Positions 1-6,741 are shown, counted from the first letter of the stretch. The stretch is DNA of 36,273 nucleotides from Flavobacteriales bacterium (GCA_002737665.1 NSIF01000017.1:1-36273), one strand, 5' to 3'. The notes: a model not told the origin generated them from the letters alone. Translations and numbers: made by a program.

Positions 1-189
1 ACGTTCATTAGCTGTGCTACCAGAAACAAAAATAATTTTTCCATTATTCGTTGGTTCAATAGTAGCATAGGCATAGCTGCTAATTGTAGCATTAAGAATA
101 GCACCTCCGTATAAATCAGAGTAAGGAGAAACATCTGTTCCGCCACCGGCTAGTCCTAATCGTAATGGCGCTTTCGATTTGATCATCAT
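1..189 (-). CDS. hddA: D-glycero-D-manno-heptose 7-phosphate kinase-like GHMP kinase (partial, C-terminus off window)
   Basis: This ORF is not in the supplied track; I read it on the minus strand from ATG at 189, giving 63 residues before the window edge. The N-terminus reads [20 protein letters not shown], then [16 protein letters not shown]. That matches the start of HddA-type sugar kinases in the GHMP superfamily, which phosphorylate D-glycero-D-manno-heptose 7-phosphate at C1 on the way to GDP-heptose for capsule, S-layer glycan or LPS. The ATP-binding GHMP motif 2 would lie beyond the edge, so catalytic completeness cannot be judged. It lies 49 bp downstream of a co-directional glycosyltransferase, which fits a surface-polysaccharide operon. 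A related GHMP sugar kinase (for example fucokinase-like) is the main alternative. Confidence 0.82.
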   Translation of the reverse strand, partial: MMIKSKAPLRLGLAGGGTDVSPYSDLYGGAILNATISSYAYATIEPTNNGKIIFVSGSTANER

Positions 190-238
190 AACTGAAAATA
201 CTTTAATTTATTTTAATGTAAATCTATTTTTTAAAAAT

Positions 239-1414
239 TTAGTTTTCAATAATTTTTCTGTACAAAGTTTCTATACTTTCTACCATCACATCCCAGCCAT
301 ATTTTTTCTTTTCTTCAATGGTAGTTTCTACGAAATGTTTTTCCCGATTATTTTCATAGTAATCGACAATCGAATCTGCAATTGTTTTTGCATTTGGCTC
401 AACGACATATCCCGATTTGCCATGAAGAATAATTTCACCGAGTCCACCTACATTTGTAACGAGTGATGGTTTGTTAAACTGCATTGCAATTTTCGTAACA
501 CCACTTTGCGTTGCGGTATGGTAAGTTTGTGTCACTAAATCGCAAGCCGAAAAATACCAACGCACCTCTTCATTTGGAATAAAATCTGTTTTCAAAACGA
601 GCCTGTTTTTCAACTCAAATCGTGCTACTATTTCTTCGTAATATTTTGAGTCTTCATAATATTCTCCAGCAACAATCAATTTCACGCCAAGTTTTTTTAT
701 ACGTTCATCTGCCATTGCTTCAAGCAAAAGATCGAGTCCTTTGTAACGACGAATAAATCCAAAAAACAATAAATATTTCCCGGATTCTTCCAACTGTAAA
801 ATTTTGCGCGCTTCAGTTTTTTGAACGGCCTCGCCAAACGAAGTGTACAATGGATGTTCTGTAAAAAGTTTGTTTTCTGATTTTGTAAACTGTTCCAAAT
901 CGGTCAATACTTTTTGGGACATTGTTAAGTAACCATCGCAATTTTTTATAAAATAGGATGAGAACATGCTATCACCAATTCTTTTTTCATGCGGAATCGC
1001 ATTATCAACGATTGCGATAATTTTTGTTTTTTTGTTTTTTTTAGCGCGTTTCGCAATTGTCCCTAGTGAAGGTCCCATAAAAGGAAGCCAATACCGAATT
1101 AAAATAAAATCGGGTTGTTCTTTTTTGATGTAATTTCCTACAGCTATCCAATTGAATGGATTAACCGAATTTATTTTTGTTTCTATCCTAATTCCTTCAG
1201 GAGATTCACCACTTTCGTCAAATTGTGTTGTGCCGGGAAAAAGAAAATTTGGGTATTGTAGTGAAAAGGAAATAATTCTTGCATCATGTCCAGCTGAATT
1301 CAATGAAAGACAAAGCAACTCGTCAAAGGTGGCAAGGCCGCCTCGCAGAGGCCAGGCAGGACCAAGAATGAATATTTTTTTTTGTTCCAAAATCTTGCTC
1401 AAAGGTAAGACCAT
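239..1414 (-). CDS. Glycosyltransferase family 4 protein
   Basis: This is a predicted cytoplasmic or membrane-associated retaining glycosyltransferase that would move a sugar from a nucleotide donor to a glycan acceptor. It has the two-Rossmann GT-B layout. The acceptor-side N-domain starts at GPAWPLRGGLATF. The donor domain contains LLFFGFIRRYKGLDLLLEAM, LIVAGEYYED and NKPSLVTNVGGLGEIILHGK, the GT4 donor-site region. Length (about 390 aa) is normal. The start is uncertain. The track uses ATG 1432, ATG 1414 also fits, and TTG 1390 would give MEQKKIFILGPAW, the shortest N-terminus typical of the family. A perfect TAnnTTTG box at 1416-1423 argues against ATG 1432. The downstream partner is the HddA-like kinase. 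The specific sugar and acceptor cannot be inferred. Confidence 0.9.
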   Translation of the reverse strand: MVLPLSKILEQKKIFILGPAWPLRGGLATFDELLCLSLNSAGHDARIISFSLQYPNFLFPGTTQFDESGESPEGIRIETKINSVNPFNWIAVGNYIKKEQPDFILIRYWLPFMGPSLGTIAKRAKKNKKTKIIAIVDNAIPHEKRIGDSMFSSYFIKNCDGYLTMSQKVLTDLEQFTKSENKLFTEHPLYTSFGEAVQKTEARKILQLEESGKYLLFFGFIRRYKGLDLLLEAMADERIKKLGVKLIVAGEYYEDSKYYEEIVARFELKNRLVLKTDFIPNEEVRWYFSACDLVTQTYHTATQSGVTKIAMQFNKPSLVTNVGGLGEIILHGKSGYVVEPNAKTIADSIVDYYENNREKHFVETTIEEKKKYGWDVMVESIETLYRKIIEN

Positions 1415-1415
1415 A

Positions 1416-1423
1416 CAAATATA
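1416..1423 (-). promoter_or_regulatory. Candidate -7 promoter box for the glycosyltransferase operon
   Basis: The minus strand reads TATATTTG, a perfect match to the Bacteroidota -7 consensus TAnnTTTG. It ends 1 bp before ATG 1414. No TTG is seen about 19 bp upstream, so the -33 element is missing or degenerate. If real, transcription would begin near 1409-1411 and translation at or downstream of that point. Confidence 0.4.
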
Positions 1424-1509
1424 AAAGTTCATTAATTTGATGCTTAAACTCCTTATTCTCCAATTATTGACCTAAAATTGTAAGGTTTTTGGGGTTTAAG
1501 ATTTGTTTT

Positions 1510-1541
1510 TTTGGAATTTAGGATGAGGTTACCTACATTTG
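1510..1541 (+). promoter_or_regulatory. rpsU promoter (-33 TTTG, -7 TACATTTG)
   Basis: TTTG at 1510-1513 is followed after 20 bp by TACATTTG at 1534-1541. This is a near-ideal Bacteroidota primary sigma factor promoter. The predicted start is near 1547, leaving a leader of about 30 nt before the rpsU ATG at 1577. Confidence 0.75.
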
Positions 1542-1576
1542 CCACCCTAATAAAAAAGAACCTACAAATTATACAA

Positions 1577-1771
1577 ATGATCGTAGTTGCAGTAAAAGAA
1601 GGAGAGTCTATTGAAAAAGCTCTCAAAAAATTTAAGAAGAAGTTTGAAAAAACTGGCGTTGTTCGCGAATTGCGTGACCGTCAGAAATTTACTAAACCTT
1701 CTATACGTAAACGTGAAACAAAATTAAAAGCGATTTACAAGCAAGGACTCCAGTTAGCTGAAGAGATTTAA
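1577..1771 (+). CDS. rpsU: 30S ribosomal protein S21 (bS21)
   Basis: This is a small-subunit ribosomal protein that lies beside the 3' end of 16S rRNA. The 64-residue product MIVVAVKEGESIEKALKKFK... carries the family signature, including FEKTGVVRELRDRQKFTKPS and a basic C-terminus. The ORF track starts at an upstream ATG (1511), which would add 22 unrelated residues and lies inside the predicted promoter, so ATG 1577 is preferred. There is no visible purine-rich Shine-Dalgarno sequence upstream (AACCTACAAATTATACAA). That fits Bacteroidota, where bS21 helps shield the anti-SD. It heads a co-directional group with xer and hpf, followed by an inverted repeat at 1819. Confidence 0.95.
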   Translation: MIVVAVKEGESIEKALKKFKKKFEKTGVVRELRDRQKFTKPSIRKRETKLKAIYKQGLQLAEEI

Positions 1772-1818
1772 AAATCTTTTTTTTCTGCTTCAAAGAGCTT
1801 TCACACTATTTAGCTAAT

Positions 1819-1873
1819 AATACATACAATTGTTATAACTTCTTCTGAAGTAATACGTATAATTGTATGTATT
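1819..1873. repeat. Perfect 13-bp inverted repeat between rpsU and xerC (possible terminator or operator)
   Basis: AATACATACAATT (1819-1831) is exactly inverted as AATTGTATGTATT (1861-1873), with a 29-bp spacer. A smaller nested hairpin lies inside (ACTTC 1838-1842, GAAGT 1847-1851). The right arm runs straight into a T tract (to 1880), so an rpsU terminator or attenuator is the simplest reading. The arms are very AT-rich and end 14 bp before the recombinase ATG, so a protein-binding site is also possible. Confidence 0.6.
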
Positions 1874-1886
1874 TTTTTTTGTAGCA

Positions 1887-2810
1887 ATGCTGACCGTCCC
1901 CACTTCTTCTTTTGAATCATTTTTGGACTATCTCGCTTTTGAAAAGCGTTATTCCTCCCATACCATTACTTCTTATCGCACAGATCTTATACAATTTAGA
2001 GATTTTCTAGTTGTTACTTACGACAATTTATCGTTGCTTGATGCTAATTATCAGTTGGTTCGTACATGGGTCGCGAATTTGATGGATGCAGGAATAGCTC
2101 CTCGTTCAGTTAACAGAAAAATCACTACCCTGCGTAGTTTCTATCTCTTCCTTTTAAAGAATGAGATCATTAGCGTTAACCCAATGCTAAAAATTCAAGG
2201 GCCTAAAGCCGGAAAACGACTACCAGTTTTTGTCGAGGAACGGCAAATGAATAGTTTGTTAGATAAAAAAGTTTTTGAAGAAAAAGAGGCAGACGTTTAT
2301 GATTCAATGCTTGTGCGCCTTGTTGTTGAGTTGCTATATGAGTGTGGTATACGTTTGTCGGAGTTGACAGGTCTAAAGCAAGCGGACTACGATTTTTATA
2401 AAGGAACCATTAAGGTACTGGGAAAAAGAAATAAAGAGCGAATAATTCCATTGACACAAGAATTAAAAGCTAGTATATCAAAGTTTATCAATTTGAAAGT
2501 TGAATTACAAATTCCTGAAGCTGTCGATGGAATTGTTTACCTGGTTCAAAAAAAAGACGGGAAAAAGTTGAATCAAAAATTTGTTTATGGGCGCGTCAAA
2601 TATTACCTCGGTCTTGTTACAACAATAGATAAAAAGTCACCCCATGTATTGCGGCATTCTTTTGCTACGCACATGCTTAACAATGGCGCAGACCTTAACG
2701 CCATTAAAGAATTGCTTGGGCATGCCAACCTATCAGCGACTCAAATTTATACCCACAATACAGTTGAAAAACTAAAAGCAATTTATCATAAAGCGCATCC
2801 GCGCGCCTAA
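1887..2810 (+). CDS. xerC: XerC/XerD-family tyrosine recombinase
   Basis: This is a site-specific tyrosine recombinase, probably the housekeeping enzyme that resolves chromosome dimers at dif. The 307-aa product has an N-terminal SAM-like DNA-binding domain (about 8-95) and a C-terminal catalytic domain. All catalytic residues are visible: R156 (CGIRLSEL), K180 (GKRNKER), H253 and R256 (PHVLRHSFATHML), H279 (LLGHANLSATQIYTH) and the nucleophile Y288. The track starts at TTG 1863, inside an inverted repeat; ATG 1887 is preferred and gives MLTVPTSSFESFLDYL. Its place between rpsU and hpf is the usual Bacteroidota position, which argues against a mobile integrase. XerC and XerD cannot be told apart with certainty here. 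Confidence 0.92.
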   Translation: MLTVPTSSFESFLDYLAFEKRYSSHTITSYRTDLIQFRDFLVVTYDNLSLLDANYQLVRTWVANLMDAGIAPRSVNRKITTLRSFYLFLLKNEIISVNPMLKIQGPKAGKRLPVFVEERQMNSLLDKKVFEEKEADVYDSMLVRLVVELLYECGIRLSELTGLKQADYDFYKGTIKVLGKRNKERIIPLTQELKASISKFINLKVELQIPEAVDGIVYLVQKKDGKKLNQKFVYGRVKYYLGLVTTIDKKSPHVLRHSFATHMLNNGADLNAIKELLGHANLSATQIYTHNTVEKLKAIYHKAHPRA

Positions 2811-2850
2811 ACTATTCTTAGTCTAAATCATTAAAAAAAGGGAAATCACC

Positions 2851-3150
2851 ATGGACATCCAGATTCAATCCATTCACTTCACAGCTGATGTGAAACTGCT
2901 CGATTTTGTAAAGGAAAAAGTTTCAAAACTATCTCATTTTTACGATGGAATTATTAGCAGCGAAATTTTTCTTCGCCTAGACAATTCAGATAATTTAACC
3001 AATAAGATAGCTGAGATAAAAATCCAAGTCCCAGGTAATGATTTGTACGTAAAACGACAGTGTAAAACCTTTGAGGAGGCAATTGACAAAGGAACTGTTG
3101 CTCTTTCAAAGCAAGTTATGCGCTATAAAGAGAAACATAAAAGGGAATAG
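2851..3150 (+). CDS. hpf: Ribosome hibernation-promoting factor, short HPF/RaiA type
   Basis: This is a cytoplasmic ribosome-binding protein that occupies the mRNA/tRNA channel of the 30S subunit in slow growth and promotes inactive ribosomes. The 99-residue product starts MDIQIQSIHFTADVKLLDFV and has the beta-alpha-beta-beta-beta-alpha pattern of the S30AE domain. The conserved segment YVKRQCKTFEEAIDKGTVAL and a basic tail (YKEKHKRE) are present. It lacks the C-terminal dimerisation domain of long HPF. It lies 40 bp after xerC and is probably co-transcribed. A hairpin plus T-run terminator follows 22 bp later. Confidence 0.92.
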   Translation: MDIQIQSIHFTADVKLLDFVKEKVSKLSHFYDGIISSEIFLRLDNSDNLTNKIAEIKIQVPGNDLYVKRQCKTFEEAIDKGTVALSKQVMRYKEKHKRE

Positions 3151-3172
3151 GAATTGCAAGAATGTATTAAAT

Positions 3173-3197
3173 GGGCTGGGACAATAGCCCCTTTTTT
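3173..3197 (+). terminator. Rho-independent terminator after hpf
   Basis: GGGCT (3173-3177) pairs with AGCCC (3186-3190) across an 8-nt loop and is followed by C then six T. It separates the rpsU-xer-hpf unit from the tRNA-tuf unit. Confidence 0.75.
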
Positions 3198-3270
3198 ATG
3201 TTTTAAACCCAATATTTAGGTATTTTAAAAGCGCAAGTCCAAAAAATACTCAAAAAAATAATTTCATATA

Positions 3271-3300
3271 TTGTTACTTGACTAATTTTTTATACATTTG
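3271..3300 (+). promoter_or_regulatory. Promoter of the tRNA-tuf-secE-rpoBC unit
   Basis: TTG at 3271-3273, 19 bp, then TACATTTG at 3293-3300 gives an exact match to the Bacteroidota -33/-7 pattern. Predicted initiation is near 3306, giving a leader of about 100 nt before the first tRNA. It is the strongest promoter-like sequence seen in the window and is well placed to drive the whole tRNA-tuf cluster. Confidence 0.8.
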
Positions 3301-3314
3301 CAGTCCTTTTTAAG

Positions 3315-3352
3315 GGGCATGCTGTAAAAAGCACCCTAGAAGTTCTTTGAAA
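3315..3352 (+). promoter_or_regulatory. boxB-like hairpin followed by boxA-like antitermination element
   Basis: TGCT (3320-3323) and AGCA (3330-3333) can pair across GTAAAA, with flanking GGG/CCC extending the stem. Seven bases on, AGTTCTTTGAAA (3341-3352) matches the boxA core known from bacterial rRNA leaders. The hairpin-then-boxA order, in a leader directly upstream of stable RNA genes, fits Nus-factor antitermination. The function is inferred, not shown. Confidence 0.5.
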
Positions 3353-3409
3353 TCAGGAGATAAATGTGTGATGGCGCCTCGTCAACATCACCCAAATTTA
3401 CCAATAATA

Positions 3410-3482
3410 GCCGGTGTAGCTCAGCTGGTAGAGCAGCTGATTTGTAATCAGCAGGTCGGAGGTTCGATTCCCTTCGCCGGCT
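3410..3482 (+). tRNA. tRNA-Thr (anticodon TGT)
   Basis: This is a 73-nt cloverleaf. The acceptor stem GCCGGTG/CGCCGGC has one T-G wobble and the discriminator is T. The anticodon stem GCTGA/TCAGC encloses the loop TTTGTAA, giving anticodon TGT at 3443-3445, and the T-arm has GGTTCGATTCC. CCA is not encoded. It is the first of four tRNAs ahead of tuf. Confidence 0.96.
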
Positions 3483-3543
3483 CAACACACCTTTATTGTT
3501 GTCTGCCTTGACATTCGAATTTGCACATCATCAATGGCTTCGA

Positions 3544-3625
3544 GGGGAGATACTCAAGCGGCCAACGAGGACAGACTGTAAATCTGTTGACTTAGTCTTC
3601 ACAGGTTCGAATCCTGTTCTCCCCA
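3544..3625 (+). tRNA. tRNA-Tyr (anticodon GTA)
   Basis: This is an 82-nt class II tRNA with a long variable arm. The acceptor is GGGGAGA/TCTCCCC with discriminator A. The anticodon stem ACAGA/TCTGT encloses the loop CTGTAAA, giving anticodon GTA at 3578-3580. The T-arm has AGGTTCGAATCCT. CCA is not encoded. Confidence 0.96.
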
Positions 3626-3651
3626 CTTTGACCGCAGAGTTAAAAACAAAA

Positions 3652-3724
3652 GCGGAAGTAGCTCATTTGGTAGAGCGATAGCCTTCCAAGCTATAGGTGG
3701 CCGGTTCGAGCCCGGTCTTCCGCT
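3652..3724 (+). tRNA. tRNA-Gly (anticodon TCC)
   Basis: This is a 73-nt cloverleaf with acceptor GCGGAAG/CTTCCGC and discriminator T. The anticodon stem ATAGC/GCTAT encloses the loop CTTCCAA, giving anticodon TCC at 3685-3687. The T-arm has CCGGTTCGAGCCCGG. CCA is not encoded. Confidence 0.96.
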
Positions 3725-3787
3725 CATTAATTATTAAAATTTCCATTGGAAAGATGAATAATAAAAAAATGATAACTCCTGATAATC

Positions 3788-3859
<72 letters not shown>

Positions 3860-3958
3860 CTCCAGAGGGACTCAAATTGGCAAAGTAATTGAAAAAAATA
3901 GTGTTAAATAGTAAATCATTCATATAAGTAATAACAATCACCAAATAAATAAATAGCA

Positions 3959-5146
3959 ATGGCAAAAGAAAAATTTGACCGCTCAAAACCTCACGTGAAC
4001 GTGGGAACCATCGGTCACGTTGACCACGGCAAGACGACCCTTACCGCTGCAATCACAAAAGTTTTAGCATCTAAAGGACTAGCTGAAGTTCGCGACTTTT
4101 CGTCTATCGACAACGCACCTGAAGAAAAAGCTCGTGGTATCACAATTAACACCGCTCACGTGGAGTATTCAACGGTATTGCGCCATTATGCGCACGTTGA
4201 CTGCCCAGGTCACGCTGACTATGTAAAAAACATGGTTACAGGTGCTGCCCAAATGGACGGCGCTATACTTGTTGTAGCTGCAACTGATGGTCCTATGCCA
4301 CAAACTCGTGAGCATATCCTTCTTGCTCGTCAAGTAGGTGTTCCTGAAATTGTTGTGTTCATGAACAAAGTCGATATGGTTGATGATGAAGAACTTCTTG
4401 ACCTAGTTGAGATGGAAATTCGTGATCTTCTTGTATTCTATAAATTTCCAGGTACTAAAACTCCAATCATTCGTGGTTCTGCCCTTGGTGGATTGAATGG
4501 TGATGATAAATGGGTTCCAAAAATTATGGAATTAATGGATGCTGTGGATACTTTCATCCCTACTCCAGTTCGTGATAGAGACAAGCCTTTCTTGATGTCT
4601 GTTGAGGACGTATTCACAATCACAGGTCGTGGTACTGTTGCAACTGGCCGTATAGAAACTGGTGTTGTTAACGTTGGAGAAGATGTTGAGATTATTGGAA
4701 TGCAAGTTGATAAACTTAAATCTACCTGCACAGGTGTTGAGATGTTCCGTAAACTTCTTGATAGAGGTGAAGCTGGAGACAATGTTGGTCTTCTACTTCG
4801 TGGTATTGATAAAGATGCTATCCGTCGTGGAATGGTAATCGCGAAACCAGGTTCTATTACACCTCACCATGATTTCAAAGCTGAAATCTACGTTCTTAAA
4901 AAAGAAGAGGGTGGCCGTCACACGCCATTTCACAATAAATACCGTCCACAGTTTTATTTCCGTACAACAGATGTAACAGGAGAGATAGAACTTCCAGAAG
5001 GACGCGAAATGGTAATGCCAGGTGATAACGTTACAATTACAGTAAAATTGATTGTTCCTATTGCTATGGATAAAGGTCTTCGTTTCGCTATCCGCGAAGG
5101 TGGACGTACTGTTGGCGCTGGTCAGGTAATTGAAATTTTGAAATAA
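3959..5146 (+). CDS. tuf: Elongation factor Tu
   Basis: This GTPase delivers aminoacyl-tRNA to the ribosomal A site. The 395-aa product is full length. The G domain shows GHVDHGKT (19-26), the switch I segment [24 protein letters not shown] (81-92) and NKVD (136-139). Domains 2 and 3 follow, with [18 protein letters not shown] and the C-terminal [19 protein letters not shown]. The start [20 protein letters not shown] is conserved. The codons look optimised (many CGT Arg). It lies between tRNA-Thr and tRNA-Trp. Antisense ORF 4438-4782 is a shadow. Confidence 0.99.
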   Translation: MAKEKFDRSKPHVNVGTIGHVDHGKTTLTAAITKVLASKGLAEVRDFSSIDNAPEEKARGITINTAHVEYSTVLRHYAHVDCPGHADYVKNMVTGAAQMDGAILVVAATDGPMPQTREHILLARQVGVPEIVVFMNKVDMVDDEELLDLVEMEIRDLLVFYKFPGTKTPIIRGSALGGLNGDDKWVPKIMELMDAVDTFIPTPVRDRDKPFLMSVEDVFTITGRGTVATGRIETGVVNVGEDVEIIGMQVDKLKSTCTGVEMFRKLLDRGEAGDNVGLLLRGIDKDAIRRGMVIAKPGSITPHHDFKAEIYVLKKEEGGRHTPFHNKYRPQFYFRTTDVTGEIELPEGREMVMPGDNVTITVKLIVPIAMDKGLRFAIREGGRTVGAGQVIEILK

Positions 5147-5161
5147 TCAGGGACCTGTTTC

Positions 5162-5181
5162 TCCTTAGCGTACGCAAAGGA
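5162..5181. repeat. Small hairpin in the tuf 3' region
   Basis: TCCTT (5162-5166) and AAGGA (5177-5181) flank the self-complementary octamer GCGTACGC, with one A-A mismatch on each side. It lies 15 bp after the tuf stop and has no T-run, so it is more likely an mRNA 3'-end stabiliser or processing hairpin than a terminator. Confidence 0.4.
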
Positions 5182-5197
5182 AAGACAAGATCAAAGA

Positions 5198-5244
5198 CAG
5201 AGAAAAATAATTTTCACTAGAAAATTGAAAATTATTTTTCACTG
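5198..5244. repeat. 14-bp perfect inverted repeat between tuf and tRNA-Trp
   Basis: GAAAAATAATTTTC (5202-5215) is inverted exactly at 5227-5240, with an 11-nt loop. CAG (5198-5200) and CTG (5242-5244) extend the stem past one A-A mismatch. The arm ends TTTTTC. It is likely to act as an attenuator or processing hairpin that sets tuf expression apart from secE-rpoBC. The spacer is 128 bp in total and holds no gene. Confidence 0.55.
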
Positions 5245-5274
5245 TTAAATGGAACCTCGCTATCCGACATAAAA

Positions 5275-5345
5275 ACGGGAATAGTTCAATGGTAGAATAG
5301 CGGTCTCCAAAACCGTTGATCTTGGTTCGAGTCCAGGTTCCCGTG
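5275..5345 (+). tRNA. tRNA-Trp (anticodon CCA)
   Basis: This is a 71-nt cloverleaf with acceptor ACGGGAA/TTCCCGT and discriminator G, as expected for tRNA-Trp. The anticodon loop CTCCAAA gives CCA at 5307-5309, and the T-arm has TTGGTTCGAGTCCAG. CCA at the 3' end is not encoded. It lies 19 bp ahead of secE, the usual bacterial arrangement. Confidence 0.96.
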
Positions 5346-5364
5346 CAAAATAAAAATAGAAGTG

Positions 5365-5559
5365 ATGAATAAAATTAAGGTTTACATTCAGGAAGTAGTT
5401 GAGGAGCTTGGTAGCAAGGTTACTTGGCCTACTTGGTCAGAACTTCAGGAGAGTGCCATTGTTGTAATGATCGCAACATTGATTTTTGCAGTTATAGTTT
5501 TTGTAATGGATTTTTCTTTTAATAAGGGAATGGAAAAAATTTATCAGATTTTTACATAA
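5365..5559 (+). CDS. secE: Preprotein translocase subunit SecE
   Basis: This is the small essential membrane subunit of the SecYEG translocon. The 64-aa product is the single-TM form. An amphipathic N-terminus (MNKIKVYIQEVVEELGSKVT) leads to the conserved WPTWSELQESAIVVMIATL segment. One transmembrane helix runs to about residue 47 (IVVMIATLIFAVIVFVMDF), followed by a short tail. The track starts at GTG 5362, but the adjacent ATG 5365 is preferred. It sits between tRNA-Trp and nusG, as in most bacteria. Confidence 0.95.
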   Translation: MNKIKVYIQEVVEELGSKVTWPTWSELQESAIVVMIATLIFAVIVFVMDFSFNKGMEKIYQIFT

Positions 5560-5591
5560 TCAGATTTCGCAAATAAATAGTATCAAAGGTA

Positions 5592-6167
5592 ATGAGTGCA
5601 AAGGTCCCTATAAAACATACCAAAGAGCCACAAGTAAAAAAGTGGTATGTATTGCGTGTAGTAAATGGTAAGGAGAAGAAGATTAAGCAATACATCGACT
5701 CTGAGATTTCACGTCTTGGCATGAAGGATTATGTTTCTCAGGTTTTGATACCAATTGAAAAAGTAATTCAAGTTCGTGCTGGTAAAAAAGTGAGTAAAGA
5801 GCGTAATATTTTTCCAGGTTACATCATGCTTGAAGGAATATTAGTTGGAGAAATTCCACACATGCTAAAGAATATTACAGGCGTGATTGGTTTTCTTGGT
5901 TCAAAATCAGGAGAGGCTGTTCCATTACGTCAGTCTGAAATAAATAGAATTCTAGGAAAAGTTGATGAGATGGCAGGTGCTGAAGAAACAATGCTAAACC
6001 AATTCATAGTTGGAGAGCAGGTGAAAGTAATCGACGGACCATTTAATACCTTCTCGGGTGTGATTGAAGAAATTAATGAAGAGAAGAAGAAGCTGAAAGT
6101 GATGGTCAAAATTTTTGGCCGCAAAACCCCACTCGAGCTTAACTACATGCAGGTTGAAAAAGAATAA
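5592..6167 (+). CDS. nusG: Transcription termination/antitermination protein NusG
   Basis: This elongation factor binds the RNA polymerase clamp and couples transcription to translation, Rho or antitermination complexes. The NGN domain (about 16-120) begins KKWYVLRVVNGKEKKIKQYI and contains KERNIFPGYIMLEG. The C-terminal KOW domain (about 140-188) has GEQVKVIDGPFNTFSGVIEE. At 191 aa it is normal length. It lies 32 bp after secE. NusG is also a natural partner for the boxA-like leader of this same unit. Confidence 0.97.
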   Translation: MSAKVPIKHTKEPQVKKWYVLRVVNGKEKKIKQYIDSEISRLGMKDYVSQVLIPIEKVIQVRAGKKVSKERNIFPGYIMLEGILVGEIPHMLKNITGVIGFLGSKSGEAVPLRQSEINRILGKVDEMAGAEETMLNQFIVGEQVKVIDGPFNTFSGVIEEINEEKKKLKVMVKIFGRKTPLELNYMQVEKE

Positions 6168-6183
6168 CCTGCATCCAAATTCG

Positions 6184-6209
6184 CTGTTACGCGCTTCCAC
6201 AAATAACAG
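6184..6209. repeat. Short inverted repeat upstream of rplK
   Basis: CTGTTA (6184-6189) and TAACAG (6204-6209) can pair across 14 nt, 21 bp before the rplK ATG. This is the position where L1 translational control sites lie in some bacteria, but the stem is short and I see no clear 23S rRNA mimic. Confidence 0.25.
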
Positions 6210-6230
6210 AAACAAAGTAAAAAAATCAAA

Positions 6231-6674
6231 ATGGCAAAAGAAGTAAGTGCTCTAATTAAACTCCAGATCAAAGGTGGCGCAGCCAACCCGTCTCCTCCAA
6301 TAGGACCTGCTTTAGGTGCTAAAGGTGTGAACATCATGGAATTTTGTAAGCAGTTCAATGCCCGTACACAAACTCAAGCAGGAAAAGTTCTGCCGGTTAT
6401 CATCACGGTTTATAATGATAAATCATTTGAATTTATCCTTAAACAACCACCAGTTGCTATCCAGTTGAAAGATGCTGCAAAAGTTCAAATCGGTTCTGGT
6501 GAATCCAATCGTAAGAAAGTTGGATCTGTCACATGGGAACAGGTTCGTGCAATCGCTGAAAACAAAATGCCTGACTTAAATTGTTTTTCCATGGAATCAG
6601 CAATGAGCATGGTGGCAGGGTCGGCACGTAGTTTAGGTTTCACGGTTACAGGAACGAACCCGCTTAAAAAGTAA
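6231..6674 (+). CDS. rplK: 50S ribosomal protein L11
   Basis: This protein binds the GTPase-associated centre of 23S rRNA together with the L10/L7-L12 stalk base. The 147-aa product has the N-terminal domain signature [20 protein letters not shown] and the C-terminal rRNA-binding domain ending [15 protein letters not shown]. Length and start ([20 protein letters not shown]) are standard. It is the first gene of the rplKAJL block. Antisense ORFs 5994-6215 and 6143-6358 overlap this start and are shadows. Confidence 0.98.
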   Translation: MAKEVSALIKLQIKGGAANPSPPIGPALGAKGVNIMEFCKQFNARTQTQAGKVLPVIITVYNDKSFEFILKQPPVAIQLKDAAKVQIGSGESNRKKVGSVTWEQVRAIAENKMPDLNCFSMESAMSMVAGSARSLGFTVTGTNPLKK

Positions 6675-6692
6675 ATTTTAGAAGTTTAACAC

Positions 6693-6728
6693 GAGGGAGT
6701 TTTTGTAATTCAAAAACGTTTGAACCTC
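6693..6728. repeat. Hairpin in the rplK-rplA spacer
   Basis: GTTTTTG (6699-6705) pairs exactly with CAAAAAC (6711-6717) across TAATT. Outer GAGG (6693-6696) and CCTC (6725-6728) can close a larger stem with an internal loop. It ends 13 bp before the rplA ATG, so it is a candidate translational control element for L1. A two-stem structure with an asymmetric loop is loosely like L1 sites, but sequence identity to 23S helix 76-77 was not tested. Confidence 0.4.
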
Positions 6729-6741
6729 ACAAATTTTTCAA

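Noticed and set aside
1819-1873. dif-like recombination site upstream of xerC
   Set aside because: dif has about 11-bp arms around a 6-bp core. Here the arms are 13 bp with a 29-bp spacer and very AT-rich.
1887-2810. Mobile-element integrase
   Set aside because: Chromosomal Xer-type sequence in a conserved housekeeping neighbourhood, with no att repeats, excisionase or phage genes nearby.
3372-3490. Possible leader peptide starting ATGGCGCCTCGTCAACATCA before tRNA-Thr
   Set aside because: The frame runs straight through the tRNA-Thr gene. A short GTGATG/CATCAC stem there is a better explanation, and no peptide features are seen.
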